The notes under the pieces were generated by a model. The model saw only the letters and a program-made list of their open reading frames with translations, was not told the origin of the DNA and ran no database searches. Shown one piece after another: positions 1-7,913 of a stretch of DNA of 34,948 bases (positions within the stretch are counted from its first letter, which is position 1; the number at the start of each line of letters is the position of its first letter). The translations under genes and the position numbers were made by a program. The stretch comes from Lachnospiraceae bacterium (GTDB lineage: Bacteria; Bacillota; Clostridia; Lachnospirales; Lachnospiraceae), in assembly GCA_022766245.1 (NCBI GenBank), contig JALEPL010000028.1, positions 1 through 34,948 on the forward strand, given 5' to 3'.

Positions 1-2267
1 ACCTCGATCTCTTTTCCCATCAGGTACTTATCTACCAAAATCGGATGATCCTGAGCGATACGGTTTATGATTCCGATAAACTCCTCGATTTCCTCATCAT
101 TGTACGCAATCTTCATGCCCTGTCCACCCAGCACGTAGGAAGGACGAACCAGAACCGGATAGCCTAAGCGGTGTGCCACCTCTTTGGCCTCCTCTGCAGT
201 AAACACGGTTCCGCCTGCTGCTCTCGGAATGCCTGTTTTCTCCAAAATCTCATCAAAGAGCTCACGATCCTCCGCTGCATCCACATCCTCAGCCTTGGTT
301 CCCAGGATCTTCACGCCCATCTTCATCAGGCTCTCGGTCAGCTTGATGGCTGTCTGTCCACCGAACTGTACCACAGCGCCATCCGGTTTCTCCAGCTTCA
401 CGATGGCCTCCACGTCTTCCGGAGTCAAAGGCTCAAAATACAGCTTGTCTGCAATATCGAAGTCGGTGGAAACCGTCTCCGGATTGTTATTTACGATAAC
501 CGTCTCCCAGCCCTCTTTTGCAAATGCCCAGGTGCTGTGTACGGAACAATAGTCAAACTCGATACCCTGACCGATACGGATAGGACCGGAGCCAAGTACC
601 AGAACCTTTTTCTGAGGATTGGTTTCTTCTGCCTCATTCTCACTGCCGAATACAGAGTAATAATAAGGTGTGGTAGCTGCAAACTCTGCCGCACAGGTAT
701 CCACCATCTTGAAGGCAGCCACAATGCCGTTGTCGTAACGCATATCGTGGATTTCCTTCTCGGTCTTTCCTGTGAGCTGTGCGATGACATTGTCCGGGAA
801 CTCGATGCGCTTTGCTTCTTTTAAAAGTTCAACGGTAAGCGGCTCACTCTTTAAGCGGTTCTCCATCTCCACCAGAATGGCCAGCTTATCGATAAACCAC
901 TTGTCGATCTTGGTGATCTCATGGATCTTGTCATAAGAAACGCCTCTTCTTAACGCCTCTGCAATCACCCAGATCCGGCGGTCGTCTACTACCTGAAGCT
1001 GCTCGGAAAGCTCTGCATCGGAAAGGTTGGTGAAATCGTAGGACATGAGACTGTCCACATGCTGCTCCAAGCTTCGGATTGCCTTCATCAGGGCTCCCTC
1101 GAAGTTGTTGCAGATACTCATGACCTCTCCGGTTGCCTTCATCTGTGTAGTCAAGGTTCTCTTTGCCGTGATAAATTTATCAAAGGGCAGTCTCGGAATC
1201 TTTACCACGCAGTAATCCAGCATGGGCTCAAAGCTGGCATAAGTCTTTCCGGTAATTGCATTCTTAATCTCGTCCAAAGTGTATCCTAATGCAATCTTTG
1301 CTGCCACCTTGGCAATGGGATATCCGGTGGCCTTAGAAGCCAGCGCAGAAGAACGGGATACACGGGGATTCACCTCGATGACGCAGTATTCAAATGTCTC
1401 CGGATGCAGTGCGTACTGCACATTACAGCCTCCGGTGATATTTAATTCAGATATAATATTTAATGCAGAAGTACGCAGCATCTGGTACTCTTTATCGCCC
1501 AATGTCTGGGAAGGTGCCACTACGATGGAGTCTCCGGTATGCACACCAACCGGGTCGATATTTTCCATATTACATACGGTGATGCAGTTTCCGTTGGCAT
1601 CACGCATCACCTCGTACTCGATTTCCTTCCAGCCTGCGATACAACGCTCCACCAGAACCTCACCTACACGGCTCAGACGAAGTCCGTTGCTTAAGATTTC
1701 AATGAGCTCTGTCTCATTGTGGGCGATTCCACCGCCGCTGCCCCCCAATGTATAAGCTGGGCGAAGCACCACCGGATAACCGATGGTATTGGTAAACTTA
1801 ATACCGTCTTCTACATTGTGTACCACAGTGGAAGCTGCACAGGGCTCGCCGATTTTTTCCATGGTGTCCTTAAATGCCTGACGATCCTCGGCCTTAAAAA
1901 TGGTCTCTGCAGTGGTACCGATGAGCTTTACGCCATGCTTCTCCAAAAAGCCTGACTCTGCCAGCTCCATACCCAGATTCAGTCCGGCCTGTCCACCCAG
2001 TGTGGGCAGTACACTGTCCGGCTTCTCCTTGATAATAATCTGCTCTAATACTTTTGCAGTCAAGGGCTCGATGTATACCTCGTCTGCAATCTCTTTATCT
2101 GTCATGATGGTAGCCGGGTTGGAATTCACCAGAACTACCTCAACGCCTTCCTCTTTTAAGGAACGGCAGGCCTGAGTACCTGCATAATCAAACTCTGCTG
2201 CCTGTCCGATTACGATAGGACCGGAACCGATTACTAATACTTTTTTAATATCTTTATTTCTTGGCAT
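1..2267 (-). CDS. carB: Carbamoyl-phosphate synthase large subunit, 3' end cut by window edge
   Basis: The ATP-grasp large subunit of carbamoyl-phosphate synthase makes carbamoyl phosphate from bicarbonate, two ATP and ammonia channelled from CarA, feeding pyrimidine and arginine synthesis. About 755 of the usual ~1070 residues are present. Residues 1-400 are the carboxyphosphate half (GSGPIVIGQ near residue 13; the GGSGGG loop and ENVDP-like 'MENIDP' are visible). The middle is the oligomerisation region. The second ATP-grasp half starts near residue 555 with [15 protein letters not shown] and runs off the left edge in its ATP-grasp domain. The ATG at 2265-2267 shares its A with the carA stop (TAATG), so the two subunits are probably translationally coupled. 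The frame is intact throughout. Confidence 0.97.
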   Translation of the reverse strand, partial: MPRNKDIKKVLVIGSGPIVIGQAAEFDYAGTQACRSLKEEGVEVVLVNSNPATIMTDKEIADEVYIEPLTAKVLEQIIIKEKPDSVLPTLGGQAGLNLGMELAESGFLEKHGVKLIGTTAETIFKAEDRQAFKDTMEKIGEPCAASTVVHNVEDGIKFTNTIGYPVVLRPAYTLGGSGGGIAHNETELIEILSNGLRLSRVGEVLVERCIAGWKEIEYEVMRDANGNCITVCNMENIDPVGVHTGDSIVVAPSQTLGDKEYQMLRTSALNIISELNITGGCNVQYALHPETFEYCVIEVNPRVSRSSALASKATGYPIAKVAAKIALGYTLDEIKNAITGKTYASFEPMLDYCVVKIPRLPFDKFITAKRTLTTQMKATGEVMSICNNFEGALMKAIRSLEQHVDSLMSYDFTNLSDAELSEQLQVVDDRRIWVIAEALRRGVSYDKIHEITKIDKWFIDKLAILVEMENRLKSEPLTVELLKEAKRIEFPDNVIAQLTGKTEKEIHDMRYDNGIVAAFKMVDTCAAEFAATTPYYYSVFGSENEAEETNPQKKVLVLGSGPIRIGQGIEFDYCSVHSTWAFAKEGWETVIVNNNPETVSTDFDIADKLYFEPLTPEDVEAIVKLEKPDGAVVQFGGQTAIKLTESLMKMGVKILGTKAEDVDAAEDRELFDEILEKTGIPRAAGGTVFTAEEAKEVAHRLGYPVLVRPSYVLGGQGMKIAYNDEEIEEFIGIINRIAQDHPILVDKYLMGKEIE

Positions 2268-3337
2268 TATTTTGTTCCTCCCATCATCTCAATAAATCTG
2301 TCAAACAGGTATGCGCTGTCCTGAGGTCCCGGGCATGCTTCCGGATGGAACTGCACGGTGAAAATATTTTTGCCTACATAGGATAGTCCCTCGTTGGTAC
2401 CGTCATTGACATTTACAAATGCAGGTACTGCCACGTCAGGGTTAAGCGTGTCGGTATTTACTGCATATCCATGATTCTGTGAGGAAATATACACACGGTT
2501 GGTAACCAGATCCTTCACCGGATGGTTGCCGCCGCGGTGTCCGTACTTCAGCTTGTAGGTATCTGCGCCGGTGGCCAGAGCCATGAGCTGATGTCCCAGA
2601 CAGATGGCGAAAATCGGTGTGTCAGAATCGTAAAGCTTCTTTACTTCCTTAATGATGTCCTGACACTCCTTCGGATCTCCCGGTCCGTTGCTGAGCATGA
2701 TGCCGTCCGGGTTCGTGCTTAAAATCTCCTCTGCTGTGGTGTGTGCCGGGTAAATGGTCACCTCACAGCCTCTTTTATTTAATGACTGGGCGATATTGTT
2801 CTTCGCACCGAAATCCATCAGTGCTACTTTCTTTCCTTTTCCTGGTAAAACTTTTTTCTCTGTGCATGTCACCTTGTCCACCACGTTGCCTGTCACATAA
2901 GACTTCAAACGGGGAATGATCTCATCCAGATTATAATTCTCGTTGGTGGTAATCATGCCATTCATAGTACCCTTCTCACGAAGAATCTTGGTCAATGCTC
3001 TGGTGTCAATGCCGCTGATACCCGGTATGTCATGCTCCTTTAAGAAATCCTGTATGGTTCCTTCGCAACGGAAATTGCTGGGCATACGGGACAACTCCCG
3101 GACGATATATCCATCCGGCCATGGCTTGGTGGACTCCATATCCGGTGTGATTCCATAATTTCCGATCAACGGGTATGTCATCACCACTGCCTGTCCCGCA
3201 TAGGAGGGATCAGTGAGCACCTCCAGATAACCTGTCATGGATGTGTTGAATACGATCTCACTGATTACTTCCCGGGTGGAACCAATGCTCGTTCCGGTAA
3301 ATACCATTCCGTCTTCCAGTATAAGAAAAGCTTTCAT
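2267..3337 (-). CDS. carA: Carbamoyl-phosphate synthase small (glutaminase) subunit
   Basis: This subunit hydrolyses glutamine and passes ammonia to CarB. The 356-residue length is normal. Residues 1-150 are the CPSase small-chain N-terminal domain. Residues ~170-350 are a class I glutamine amidotransferase with the nucleophile Cys246 in ICLGHQLM and the His331/Glu333 pair in [11 protein letters not shown]. The start has an AGGACAGG-type ribosome site upstream. The gene lies first in a carAB operon and overlaps carB by one base. A promoter about 125 bp upstream and a hairpin followed by nine T residues in the leader suggest transcriptional attenuation. Confidence 0.97.
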   Translation of the reverse strand: MKAFLILEDGMVFTGTSIGSTREVISEIVFNTSMTGYLEVLTDPSYAGQAVVMTYPLIGNYGITPDMESTKPWPDGYIVRELSRMPSNFRCEGTIQDFLKEHDIPGISGIDTRALTKILREKGTMNGMITTNENYNLDEIIPRLKSYVTGNVVDKVTCTEKKVLPGKGKKVALMDFGAKNNIAQSLNKRGCEVTIYPAHTTAEEILSTNPDGIMLSNGPGDPKECQDIIKEVKKLYDSDTPIFAICLGHQLMALATGADTYKLKYGHRGGNHPVKDLVTNRVYISSQNHGYAVNTDTLNPDVAVPAFVNVNDGTNEGLSYVGKNIFTVQFHPEACPGPQDSAYLFDRFIEMMGGTK

Positions 3338-3375
3338 TTGTTAACCCTGTCCTTTCTCTTGGCCTGCGCCTGCGC

Positions 3376-3402
3376 AAAAAAAAAGAGTGGAATTCTCTTT
3401 TT
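3376..3402 (-). terminator. Candidate attenuator in the carA leader
   Basis: On the minus strand AAAAAGAG and CTCTTTTT (8 bp) enclose a 7-nt loop and run into nine T residues, then GCGC. It lies after the mapped promoter motif and before carA, so if it works it would stop carAB transcription prematurely. The stem is mostly A-U and therefore weak. A second hairpin (3414-3429, GCACGC-TGAG-GCGTGC) precedes it. I see no PyrR-binding consensus, so the signal is unknown. Confidence 0.5.
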
Positions 3403-3463
3403 CTTTATAATATGCACGCCTCAGCGTGCCTGGTATCAAGCACAATTACCCTAAATTGTTAAA

Positions 3464-3492
3464 AGTGTATCATATCAAACACGATTTTTCAA
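3464..3492 (-). promoter_or_regulatory. Candidate sigma-A promoter for carAB
   Basis: Reading the minus strand, -35 is TTGAAA (3487-3492), the spacer is 17 bp, and -10 is TACACT (3464-3469) preceded by TGA, an extended -10. It overlaps the spacer after the radical-SAM gene, so carAB can be transcribed independently of that unit. Confidence 0.6.
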
Positions 3493-3520
3493 CCTTTTTC
3501 ATTGGACGAATTTTGTTTTT

Positions 3521-4225
3521 TCATCCCACGCCGAAATCAGTGATTTCATAGAGCACCTCCACCGCCGGATCATCCAGCAGCCATTGGTACTCCTGCATGA
3601 ACCAGCGTACCAGTTCCTCATCCCGGCGAATCTTCGTGGTGTTATTGTTATACACATTCACGGTACCCAGCGAAAAATATTCCTTCAGCCAATCGATATC
3701 CCGCGCAATCATCTCGCGGGTCTGTCCCTGGATACCCACCATAAGGCAGGGGGAATCAAAATACTCTGCCACCTGTGCCGGACTGGTAAAGTCGGCATGT
3801 TTATTCAGAATATTTTCCCGGAAGTCATGATCGAAGGTCTCCACGCCTATCTTAAACACAATAGGAACAGGCATTCTCTTCCTCATTTCCTCCAATCGGT
3901 TCCGATAAATCCAGTGAGACTCAAAAAACAGCTTTTGAATTCCTTTTTCCCGAATCAGCTCTGCGATGTCTTCCAGTGTCTGCTCCGGGAGCTCAAAGCA
4001 GCTGCCGGAGTTAATGATTTCAAGCACATTCAGTTCTCCGGTCACCTGTGCCAGCACCTGACGGTTCTGTTCCACCATTTGCTGTTCCTGATTGCGGCTG
4101 CCGTTATCATCAATGTAATCACAGAAGGCACATTTCCCCCATGCACAGGGGAACCCTCTTAGCAGACAAATCTCCCGTGGATTCTTTTCAGTTATTTTAC
4201 TGTATCTCTCGTTTGGAATTCCCAT
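3521..4225 (-). CDS. queL: Small radical-SAM protein, probable queuine lyase (QueL-like)
   Basis: This 234-residue radical-SAM protein has cysteines C20, C27, C32 and C35 in the sequence GFPCAWGKCAFCDY. The cluster motif therefore reads C-X4-C-X2-C rather than the textbook C-X3-C-X2-C. Later segments (VETFDHDFR near residue 127, MVGIQGQT near 161) fit a TIM-barrel radical-SAM fold. The QueL subgroup described in gut Clostridia (Yuan et al. 2019, PNAS) converts queuine to preQ1 for salvage into tRNA. The assignment rests on size, motif and its place directly after a YhhQ-type transporter under a preQ1 riboswitch; a different Elp3/YgiQ-like radical-SAM function is possible. The start has AAGGAG seven bases upstream. 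The transporter-queL gap holds a 14-bp inverted repeat. Confidence 0.62.
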   Translation of the reverse strand: MGIPNERYSKITEKNPREICLLRGFPCAWGKCAFCDYIDDNGSRNQEQQMVEQNRQVLAQVTGELNVLEIINSGSCFELPEQTLEDIAELIREKGIQKLFFESHWIYRNRLEEMRKRMPVPIVFKIGVETFDHDFRENILNKHADFTSPAQVAEYFDSPCLMVGIQGQTREMIARDIDWLKEYFSLGTVNVYNNNTTKIRRDEELVRWFMQEYQWLLDDPAVEVLYEITDFGVG

Positions 4226-4255
4226 AGATGCTCCTTTCTACTAACATCAAAGATG

Positions 4256-4299
4256 ATTCCTTACGAATGATACAAACCAGCTTACCATTCGTAAGGAAT
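4256..4299 (-). repeat. Intercistronic 14-bp perfect inverted repeat
   Basis: ATTCCTTACGAATG (4256-4269) and its exact complement (4286-4299) surround a 16-nt loop between the transporter stop and the radical-SAM start. No T-run follows on either strand, so it is unlikely to be a simple terminator. It could protect or process the mRNA, or adjust expression of the two genes relative to each other. Confidence 0.75.
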
Positions 4300-4304
4300 G
4301 ACAT

Positions 4305-5009
4305 CTATGACTCCGGAATATGCCCCCGCTCCTTCAGGAAACGGCAGATGTACACCGCAGGCGTATCCAAAAGACTGGTGAAAATGAAAATCACGTAGCT
4401 GGCCCACACAAGACTCCAGAGTGTCTCAGTCTCCATCACACCATAAAATGCAAAAAAGGTGTAAAGAACCGCATTTAGGAGCTGGGACAACAGAGTAGAG
4501 CCGTTATTCCGCAGCCAGAGAAACTTGTGATTATCTCCGAATACACGAGTCGTAAATGCCCACCACTTATGGTACGCCCACACGTCAAACTGCTGCACAA
4601 TCATATACACCACAAAGCTGGCGATAATCAGACGGGGGGTATTGCTGAATATGGTATGAAATGCCGGCATGGCAAAGTCATACTCATTGGGGGTAAACAA
4701 AATCCAGCTCTGGGAAATCGCGATAAACGCCAGTGACGCAGCGATTCCCACATAAACACCCTTCTGTGCCTGCTTTTTTCCATCCACTTCACTGAGAATA
4801 TCCGTCACCAGAAATGTGCTGGCAAACATGATATTTCCCAGCGTCATATCCATGCCAAAGGCGTGAACCTGGATCAGGACTTCAATGTTGGCCAGGATGG
4901 TGGCAATGGCGGTCCAGCAATACAGACCTATCCTGCCAAAGAGACGGTATGCCAGAATCACCATACCATAGAACACAATCAGTTGCGCGATCAATAATAC
5001 TTCATTCAT
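4305..5009 (-). CDS. yhhQ: Queuosine-precursor transporter, YhhQ/VUT family
   Basis: This 234-residue membrane protein has about six hydrophobic segments and the family signature MTLGNIMFASTFLVTDILSE, which matches the YhhQ/DUF165 family of preQ0/preQ1 importers. I set the start at 5009 (MNEVLLIAQ), where AAGGAGAG sits six bases upstream. The reading frame stays open to 5156, but that extension is hydrophilic and overlaps a transcription terminator, so it is not coding. The gene is first after a preQ1-I riboswitch, which supports a precursor-uptake role switched off when preQ1 is plentiful. The substrate may be preQ1, preQ0 or queuine; YhhQ homologues are known to change specificity, and a neighbouring QueL would make queuine uptake sensible. 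Confidence 0.88.
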   Translation of the reverse strand: MNEVLLIAQLIVFYGMVILAYRLFGRIGLYCWTAIATILANIEVLIQVHAFGMDMTLGNIMFASTFLVTDILSEVDGKKQAQKGVYVGIAASLAFIAISQSWILFTPNEYDFAMPAFHTIFSNTPRLIIASFVVYMIVQQFDVWAYHKWWAFTTRVFGDNHKFLWLRNNGSTLLSQLLNAVLYTFFAFYGVMETETLWSLVWASYVIFIFTSLLDTPAVYICRFLKERGHIPES

Positions 5010-5105
5010 TTTTTCTCTCCTTATCTCTTCCCGGGCAAAGCTTCTTATCTCATAACGGATATCCTTGCAGTCTTTTGGAAAATATTCATGCAGTGTGAAA
5101 TCGTT

Positions 5106-5161
5106 ATAAAATAAAAAGCTCCTGCCTGCGGGCATAATCAGAGACCTCGCAAACAAAAGCT
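5106..5161 (-). terminator. Riboswitch-controlled intrinsic terminator before the queuosine transporter
   Basis: A 14-bp fully paired stem (5148-5161 with 5117-5130, including G-U pairs), a 17-nt loop, and a following TTTTATTTT run (minus strand) make a strong intrinsic terminator. It stands between the preQ1-I aptamer and the transporter start. Its loop contains GGTCTC, complementary to GAGACC in the aptamer loop (5207-5212), a candidate antiterminator contact. Confidence 0.85.
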
Positions 5162-5185
5162 TTATAGACTTTTTATCTTGTTTTG

Positions 5186-5220
5186 CCTAGTTTTTTATAC
5201 TGGGAGGGTCTCGAACCAGT
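5186..5220 (-). ncRNA. preQ1-I riboswitch aptamer
   Basis: On the minus strand the 35-nt element has P1 ACTGG/CCAGT (5216-5220 with 5199-5203), the loop beginning TTCGAGACC, and the A-rich tail ATAAAAAACTAGG. This closely fits the class I preQ1 aptamer consensus (GGUUC..AG loop, C-rich centre, AUAAAAAACUA tail). The tail can fold back to form the pseudoknot that closes over preQ1. A GGC-GAAA-GCC mini-hairpin (5221-5230) abuts P1 on its 5' side. The aptamer sits about 25 nt before a strong terminator, so ligand binding probably causes termination. Confidence 0.92.
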
Positions 5221-5236
5221 GGCTTTCGCCTCTGCT

Positions 5237-5265
5237 AATATAGCATGTGTGATTTCGAAATGCAA
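5237..5265 (-). promoter_or_regulatory. Promoter for the preQ1 riboswitch-yhhQ-queL unit
   Basis: The minus strand shows -35 TTGCAT (5260-5265), a 17-bp spacer and -10 TATATT (5237-5242) preceded by TGC, an extended -10. Predicted transcription starts near 5230, just before the aptamer. Confidence 0.75.
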
Positions 5266-5296
5266 CCTCCCATTTCATATTTCCTTTTTTATCATT

Positions 5297-5478
5297 CTCC
5301 CTTTTCGGATTTGTGTTTCTGAGAATGAATTTTGCTATTTTATTGTAGACCGTAGAGGAACGTCGGTTCTTAATGAGTGCGTAGCACGAATTTAGTACCG
5401 CTACGTTCCGGCAAGAGCGAGAGCGCGTCTACAATAAAATATGCAAATTCATTCGGGAACACTTTTCCGAAAAGGGAG
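5297..5478. repeat. 182-bp palindromic (MITE-like) element
   Basis: Two imperfect ~52-bp arms (5297-5350 and 5427-5478) are inverted copies. The inner 14 bp (ATTTTATTGTAGAC at 5337-5350 against 5427-5440) match exactly, and the outer ends both read CTCCCTTTTCGGA. The 76-bp centre holds smaller nested inverted repeats (GGAACGT/ACGTTCC; CGTAGC/GCTACG). It encodes nothing convincing. It lies between the queuosine promoter and the DUF4349 gene stop. A shorter related hairpin follows hflX. Confidence 0.8.
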
Positions 5479-5481
5479 TTA

Positions 5482-6471
5482 TCATTTATCCGATGATGTC
5501 TGCTGCGCAGCTAAAGCTTCCATCTTTTTCTGCTTCTTCATCCGCCGTTTCTTTCGAATCTTTCGGATGATAAGCACAACGATAAAAATCACAATTCCCC
5601 ACAAAACCAGATATGGCAGATTTATCACCACCCAGATTCCTGCTTCCCGCAGACCAACTCCAATATTATAGATACTATTGGAAAAACCGGTGGCTATTCT
5701 GCTCCATACCGATTCATCCGGAATCTCTGTCAGCCTTTCCACCTCACTGATGTACAGATGCACCGTAGCATAATCCACTTGGTTGTCATAGGTGCGGAGC
5801 TGGGACTCCATGCTGTCAATCTGATAACGAACATTGGCCAGTTCATTTTCGATAGCCAATATATCAGACATATCCTCCGCCTGCTCCAAAAGCTCCAACA
5901 GTCTGGTCTGTTCTGTCTCCAGCGCTTCCTTATGGCTCTTCAGATCCACATAGGACAGGGTAATGTCTTCCACACTGTTCTGCTTGTATGTAACATTGGT
6001 GCCTTCCTCCACAATCTGAACAAATTCATCCAGGTGCTGTTCCGGTATCCGAATGGTATAATCCGCATTCCGATTATGATAGCTGCTGTAGATGCTTCCC
6101 TGGTTCAGGCTGCTGTCCTCCACATAACCACCCAGCTCGGACACCTTCTGCTCCACCTGTGCCAGCACACCTTCAAAATCCTCGGTTTCCACATCCAGAT
6201 TCACGGTCTTGATCAGCTTCCGTTCTGTGCTCTGGGCATTCTCTCCCACCTGTTCCGCCTGTCCGTCCGCAGTCCCCACCGTCTCCTGCGACATCTCCTC
6301 CCCATAGTCGTACTCCATGGCATTATCCGCATAGTCCGTATACACTCCATAATCAGAGCCGGCAGAAGCAGTGTACTCATTCAGAGCCATATCCGACTTG
6401 CTGCTGCCACAACCGGTCATGCACACCATTAGAGCAAACATGCCGGCTGCCACTATTTTTCTCTTTTTCAT
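5482..6471 (-). CDS. DUF4349 lipoprotein with C-terminal membrane anchor
   Basis: This 329-residue exported protein has a lipobox (MVCMTGC) after a short signal sequence, so it is probably lipidated. An acidic, Tyr/Asp-rich stretch follows, then a DUF4349 domain from about residue 80 (ERKLIKTVNLDVETEDF) with a coiled-coil (LLELLEQAEDMSDILAIENEL). Near the C-terminus are one or two membrane segments (WVVINLPYLVLWGIVIFIVV) and a basic tail. The start at 6471 has GGAGG seven bases upstream; an ATG seven codons earlier lacks this. DUF4349 proteins have no established biochemical role; an envelope or membrane-sensing function is guesswork. Confidence 0.85.
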   Translation of the reverse strand: MKKRKIVAAGMFALMVCMTGCGSSKSDMALNEYTASAGSDYGVYTDYADNAMEYDYGEEMSQETVGTADGQAEQVGENAQSTERKLIKTVNLDVETEDFEGVLAQVEQKVSELGGYVEDSSLNQGSIYSSYHNRNADYTIRIPEQHLDEFVQIVEEGTNVTYKQNSVEDITLSYVDLKSHKEALETEQTRLLELLEQAEDMSDILAIENELANVRYQIDSMESQLRTYDNQVDYATVHLYISEVERLTEIPDESVWSRIATGFSNSIYNIGVGLREAGIWVVINLPYLVLWGIVIFIVVLIIRKIRKKRRMKKQKKMEALAAQQTSSDK

Positions 6472-6548
6472 ACAATCCCTCCTTCTTTTCACCCCTTATA
6501 TCTATAATGTGTCGGCAAATCCCTCATTTGTTGCAAAAAAGAATTACC

Positions 6549-6620
6549 TCCCTTTTTCCGAAAAGTATTCCTCGATGAATTTGCGTATTCATCATCGGAA
6601 ACGCAGAGACGAAAAGGGAA
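6549..6620. repeat. Short relative of the 182-bp palindromic element
   Basis: This ~72-bp stretch holds nested inverted repeats: GATGAAT/ATTCATC around a TTGCGT loop (6574-6593), TTCC/GGAA outside, and CCCTTTTTCCG against CGAAAAGGG at the ends. Its left half (CCGAAAAGTATTCC then GATGAATTTGCGTATT) closely resembles an arm of the element at 5297-5478. It fills the gap between hflX and the DUF4349 gene. Confidence 0.7.
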
Positions 6621-6624
6621 AAAA

Positions 6625-7848
6625 TTATAACTTACCGTAAAGTTCCGGCGGCACATAGGCCTCAATCCGGATTCCTTCCGGCAGATACTCCTCCGTGAGC
6701 AGTTCCCCCTTACTGCGAATCTGCTGCAAAAGTCCTGCCTGATTGTATGATAAAATCCCAGATATAAATCGACGGTTTTCCCGCAGCGTCTGAGCCAGCA
6801 CCTGTTTCAGCTCCTCCAAGCCATCCCCGGTACGGGCAGAAATACGCAGGCAGATATCCGCTCTTCCGTCACGGACCGGCTCTGCATCCGGCCCCAATGC
6901 ATCCTGCTTGTTAAAAAGGGTAATGACCTTCTTATCCTTTACTCCAAGCTGCTGCAAGGTATCATACACAATCTGCATCTGCTTTGCCGCCTGAGGATTG
7001 GAAGCATCTACTACATGGATAATAAAATCTGCATATTTGGCCTCCTCCAATGTACTGCGAAATGCATCGATCAAATGATGGGGCAGTTTCCGGATAAATC
7101 CCACCGTATCGGTCAGCAGCAGCTTCTGGCTTCCCGGCAGTTCCAACACCCGGGTGGTTGGATCCAAGGTGGCAAACAATTTATCTTCCGCCAATATTCC
7201 TGCATCCGTCAATGTATTTAAGAGGGTAGACTTTCCCGCATTGGTGTAGCCCACAATAGCCGCCACCGGTACATGATTCCGCTCTCTGGCCATACGGTTA
7301 ATCTCTCTATGCTGTTTTACTGTCTCTAATTCCCGCTTTAGCTGGCTGATTCGTGATGCTATCATACGCCGATCCATCTCCAGCTTTTTCTCTCCCGGTC
7401 CTCTGGTTCCGATGCCGCCTCCCAGTCTGGACATGCTTTTCCCAAACCCGGACAAACGACTCATCCGATAACGCAACTGTGCCAGCTCCACTTGAATTTT
7501 TCCTTCACTGGTGCTGGCACGCTTTGCAAAGATATCCAGAATGACCAGGGTGCGATCCATTACCTTTACCTGAAGTAACTGCGTCATATTGCGAAGCTGT
7601 GCCGGTGTCAGTTCATCATCACAAACCACACCGGTGGCACCGGTCTCTGCAACCAGTGCTGCGATTTCCTCCAGCTTTCCACTGCCCACATAATAGCCGG
7701 CATGTACGTTCTCTCTCTGCTGAACCACCACGCCTACCACTTCTGCTTCCGCAGTGTGCACCAGTTCGACCAGCTCCTTCAGGGAATCTTCGGTATCATC
7801 TCCATCCTGCAGACTCACGCCCACAAGAATCACCTGTTCTACTGTCAT
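6625..7848 (-). CDS. hflX: Ribosome-associated GTPase HflX
   Basis: HflX is a GTPase that binds the large ribosomal subunit and splits stalled ribosomes. The 407 residues hold the N-terminal HflX domain (1-185, with the family signature GGGIGTRGPGE at 143-153 before a helical linker) and a G domain with G1 GYTNAGKST (200-208), G3 DTVGF and G4 NKQD. The length is typical. The start has an AAAGGG ribosome site. The gene follows the methyl-accepting protein gene, separated by a hairpin terminator. Confidence 0.95.
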   Translation of the reverse strand: MTVEQVILVGVSLQDGDDTEDSLKELVELVHTAEAEVVGVVVQQRENVHAGYYVGSGKLEEIAALVAETGATGVVCDDELTPAQLRNMTQLLQVKVMDRTLVILDIFAKRASTSEGKIQVELAQLRYRMSRLSGFGKSMSRLGGGIGTRGPGEKKLEMDRRMIASRISQLKRELETVKQHREINRMARERNHVPVAAIVGYTNAGKSTLLNTLTDAGILAEDKLFATLDPTTRVLELPGSQKLLLTDTVGFIRKLPHHLIDAFRSTLEEAKYADFIIHVVDASNPQAAKQMQIVYDTLQQLGVKDKKVITLFNKQDALGPDAEPVRDGRADICLRISARTGDGLEELKQVLAQTLRENRRFISGILSYNQAGLLQQIRSKGELLTEEYLPEGIRIEAYVPPELYGKL

Positions 7849-7871
7849 ATCAAGCCCTTTTTATTAATTAT

Positions 7872-7906
7872 AAAAAACTGTAACTATTCAGTACCTTTAT
7901 AGTTAC
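7872..7906 (-). terminator. Terminator hairpin with GGTACTGAA loop
   Basis: GTAACTAT/ATAGTTAC (8 bp; 7899-7906 with 7880-7887) encloses AAAGGTACTGA and is followed on the minus strand by AG and six T residues. It ends the methyl-accepting protein transcript. A second hairpin with almost the same loop occurs at 12300-12325. Confidence 0.7.
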
Positions 7907-7913
7907 CAAAATC

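Noticed and set aside
5010-5156. N-terminal extension of the queuosine transporter
   Set aside because: The frame is open, but it overlaps the terminator hairpin and encodes no membrane segment. The ATG at 5009 has a good ribosome site.
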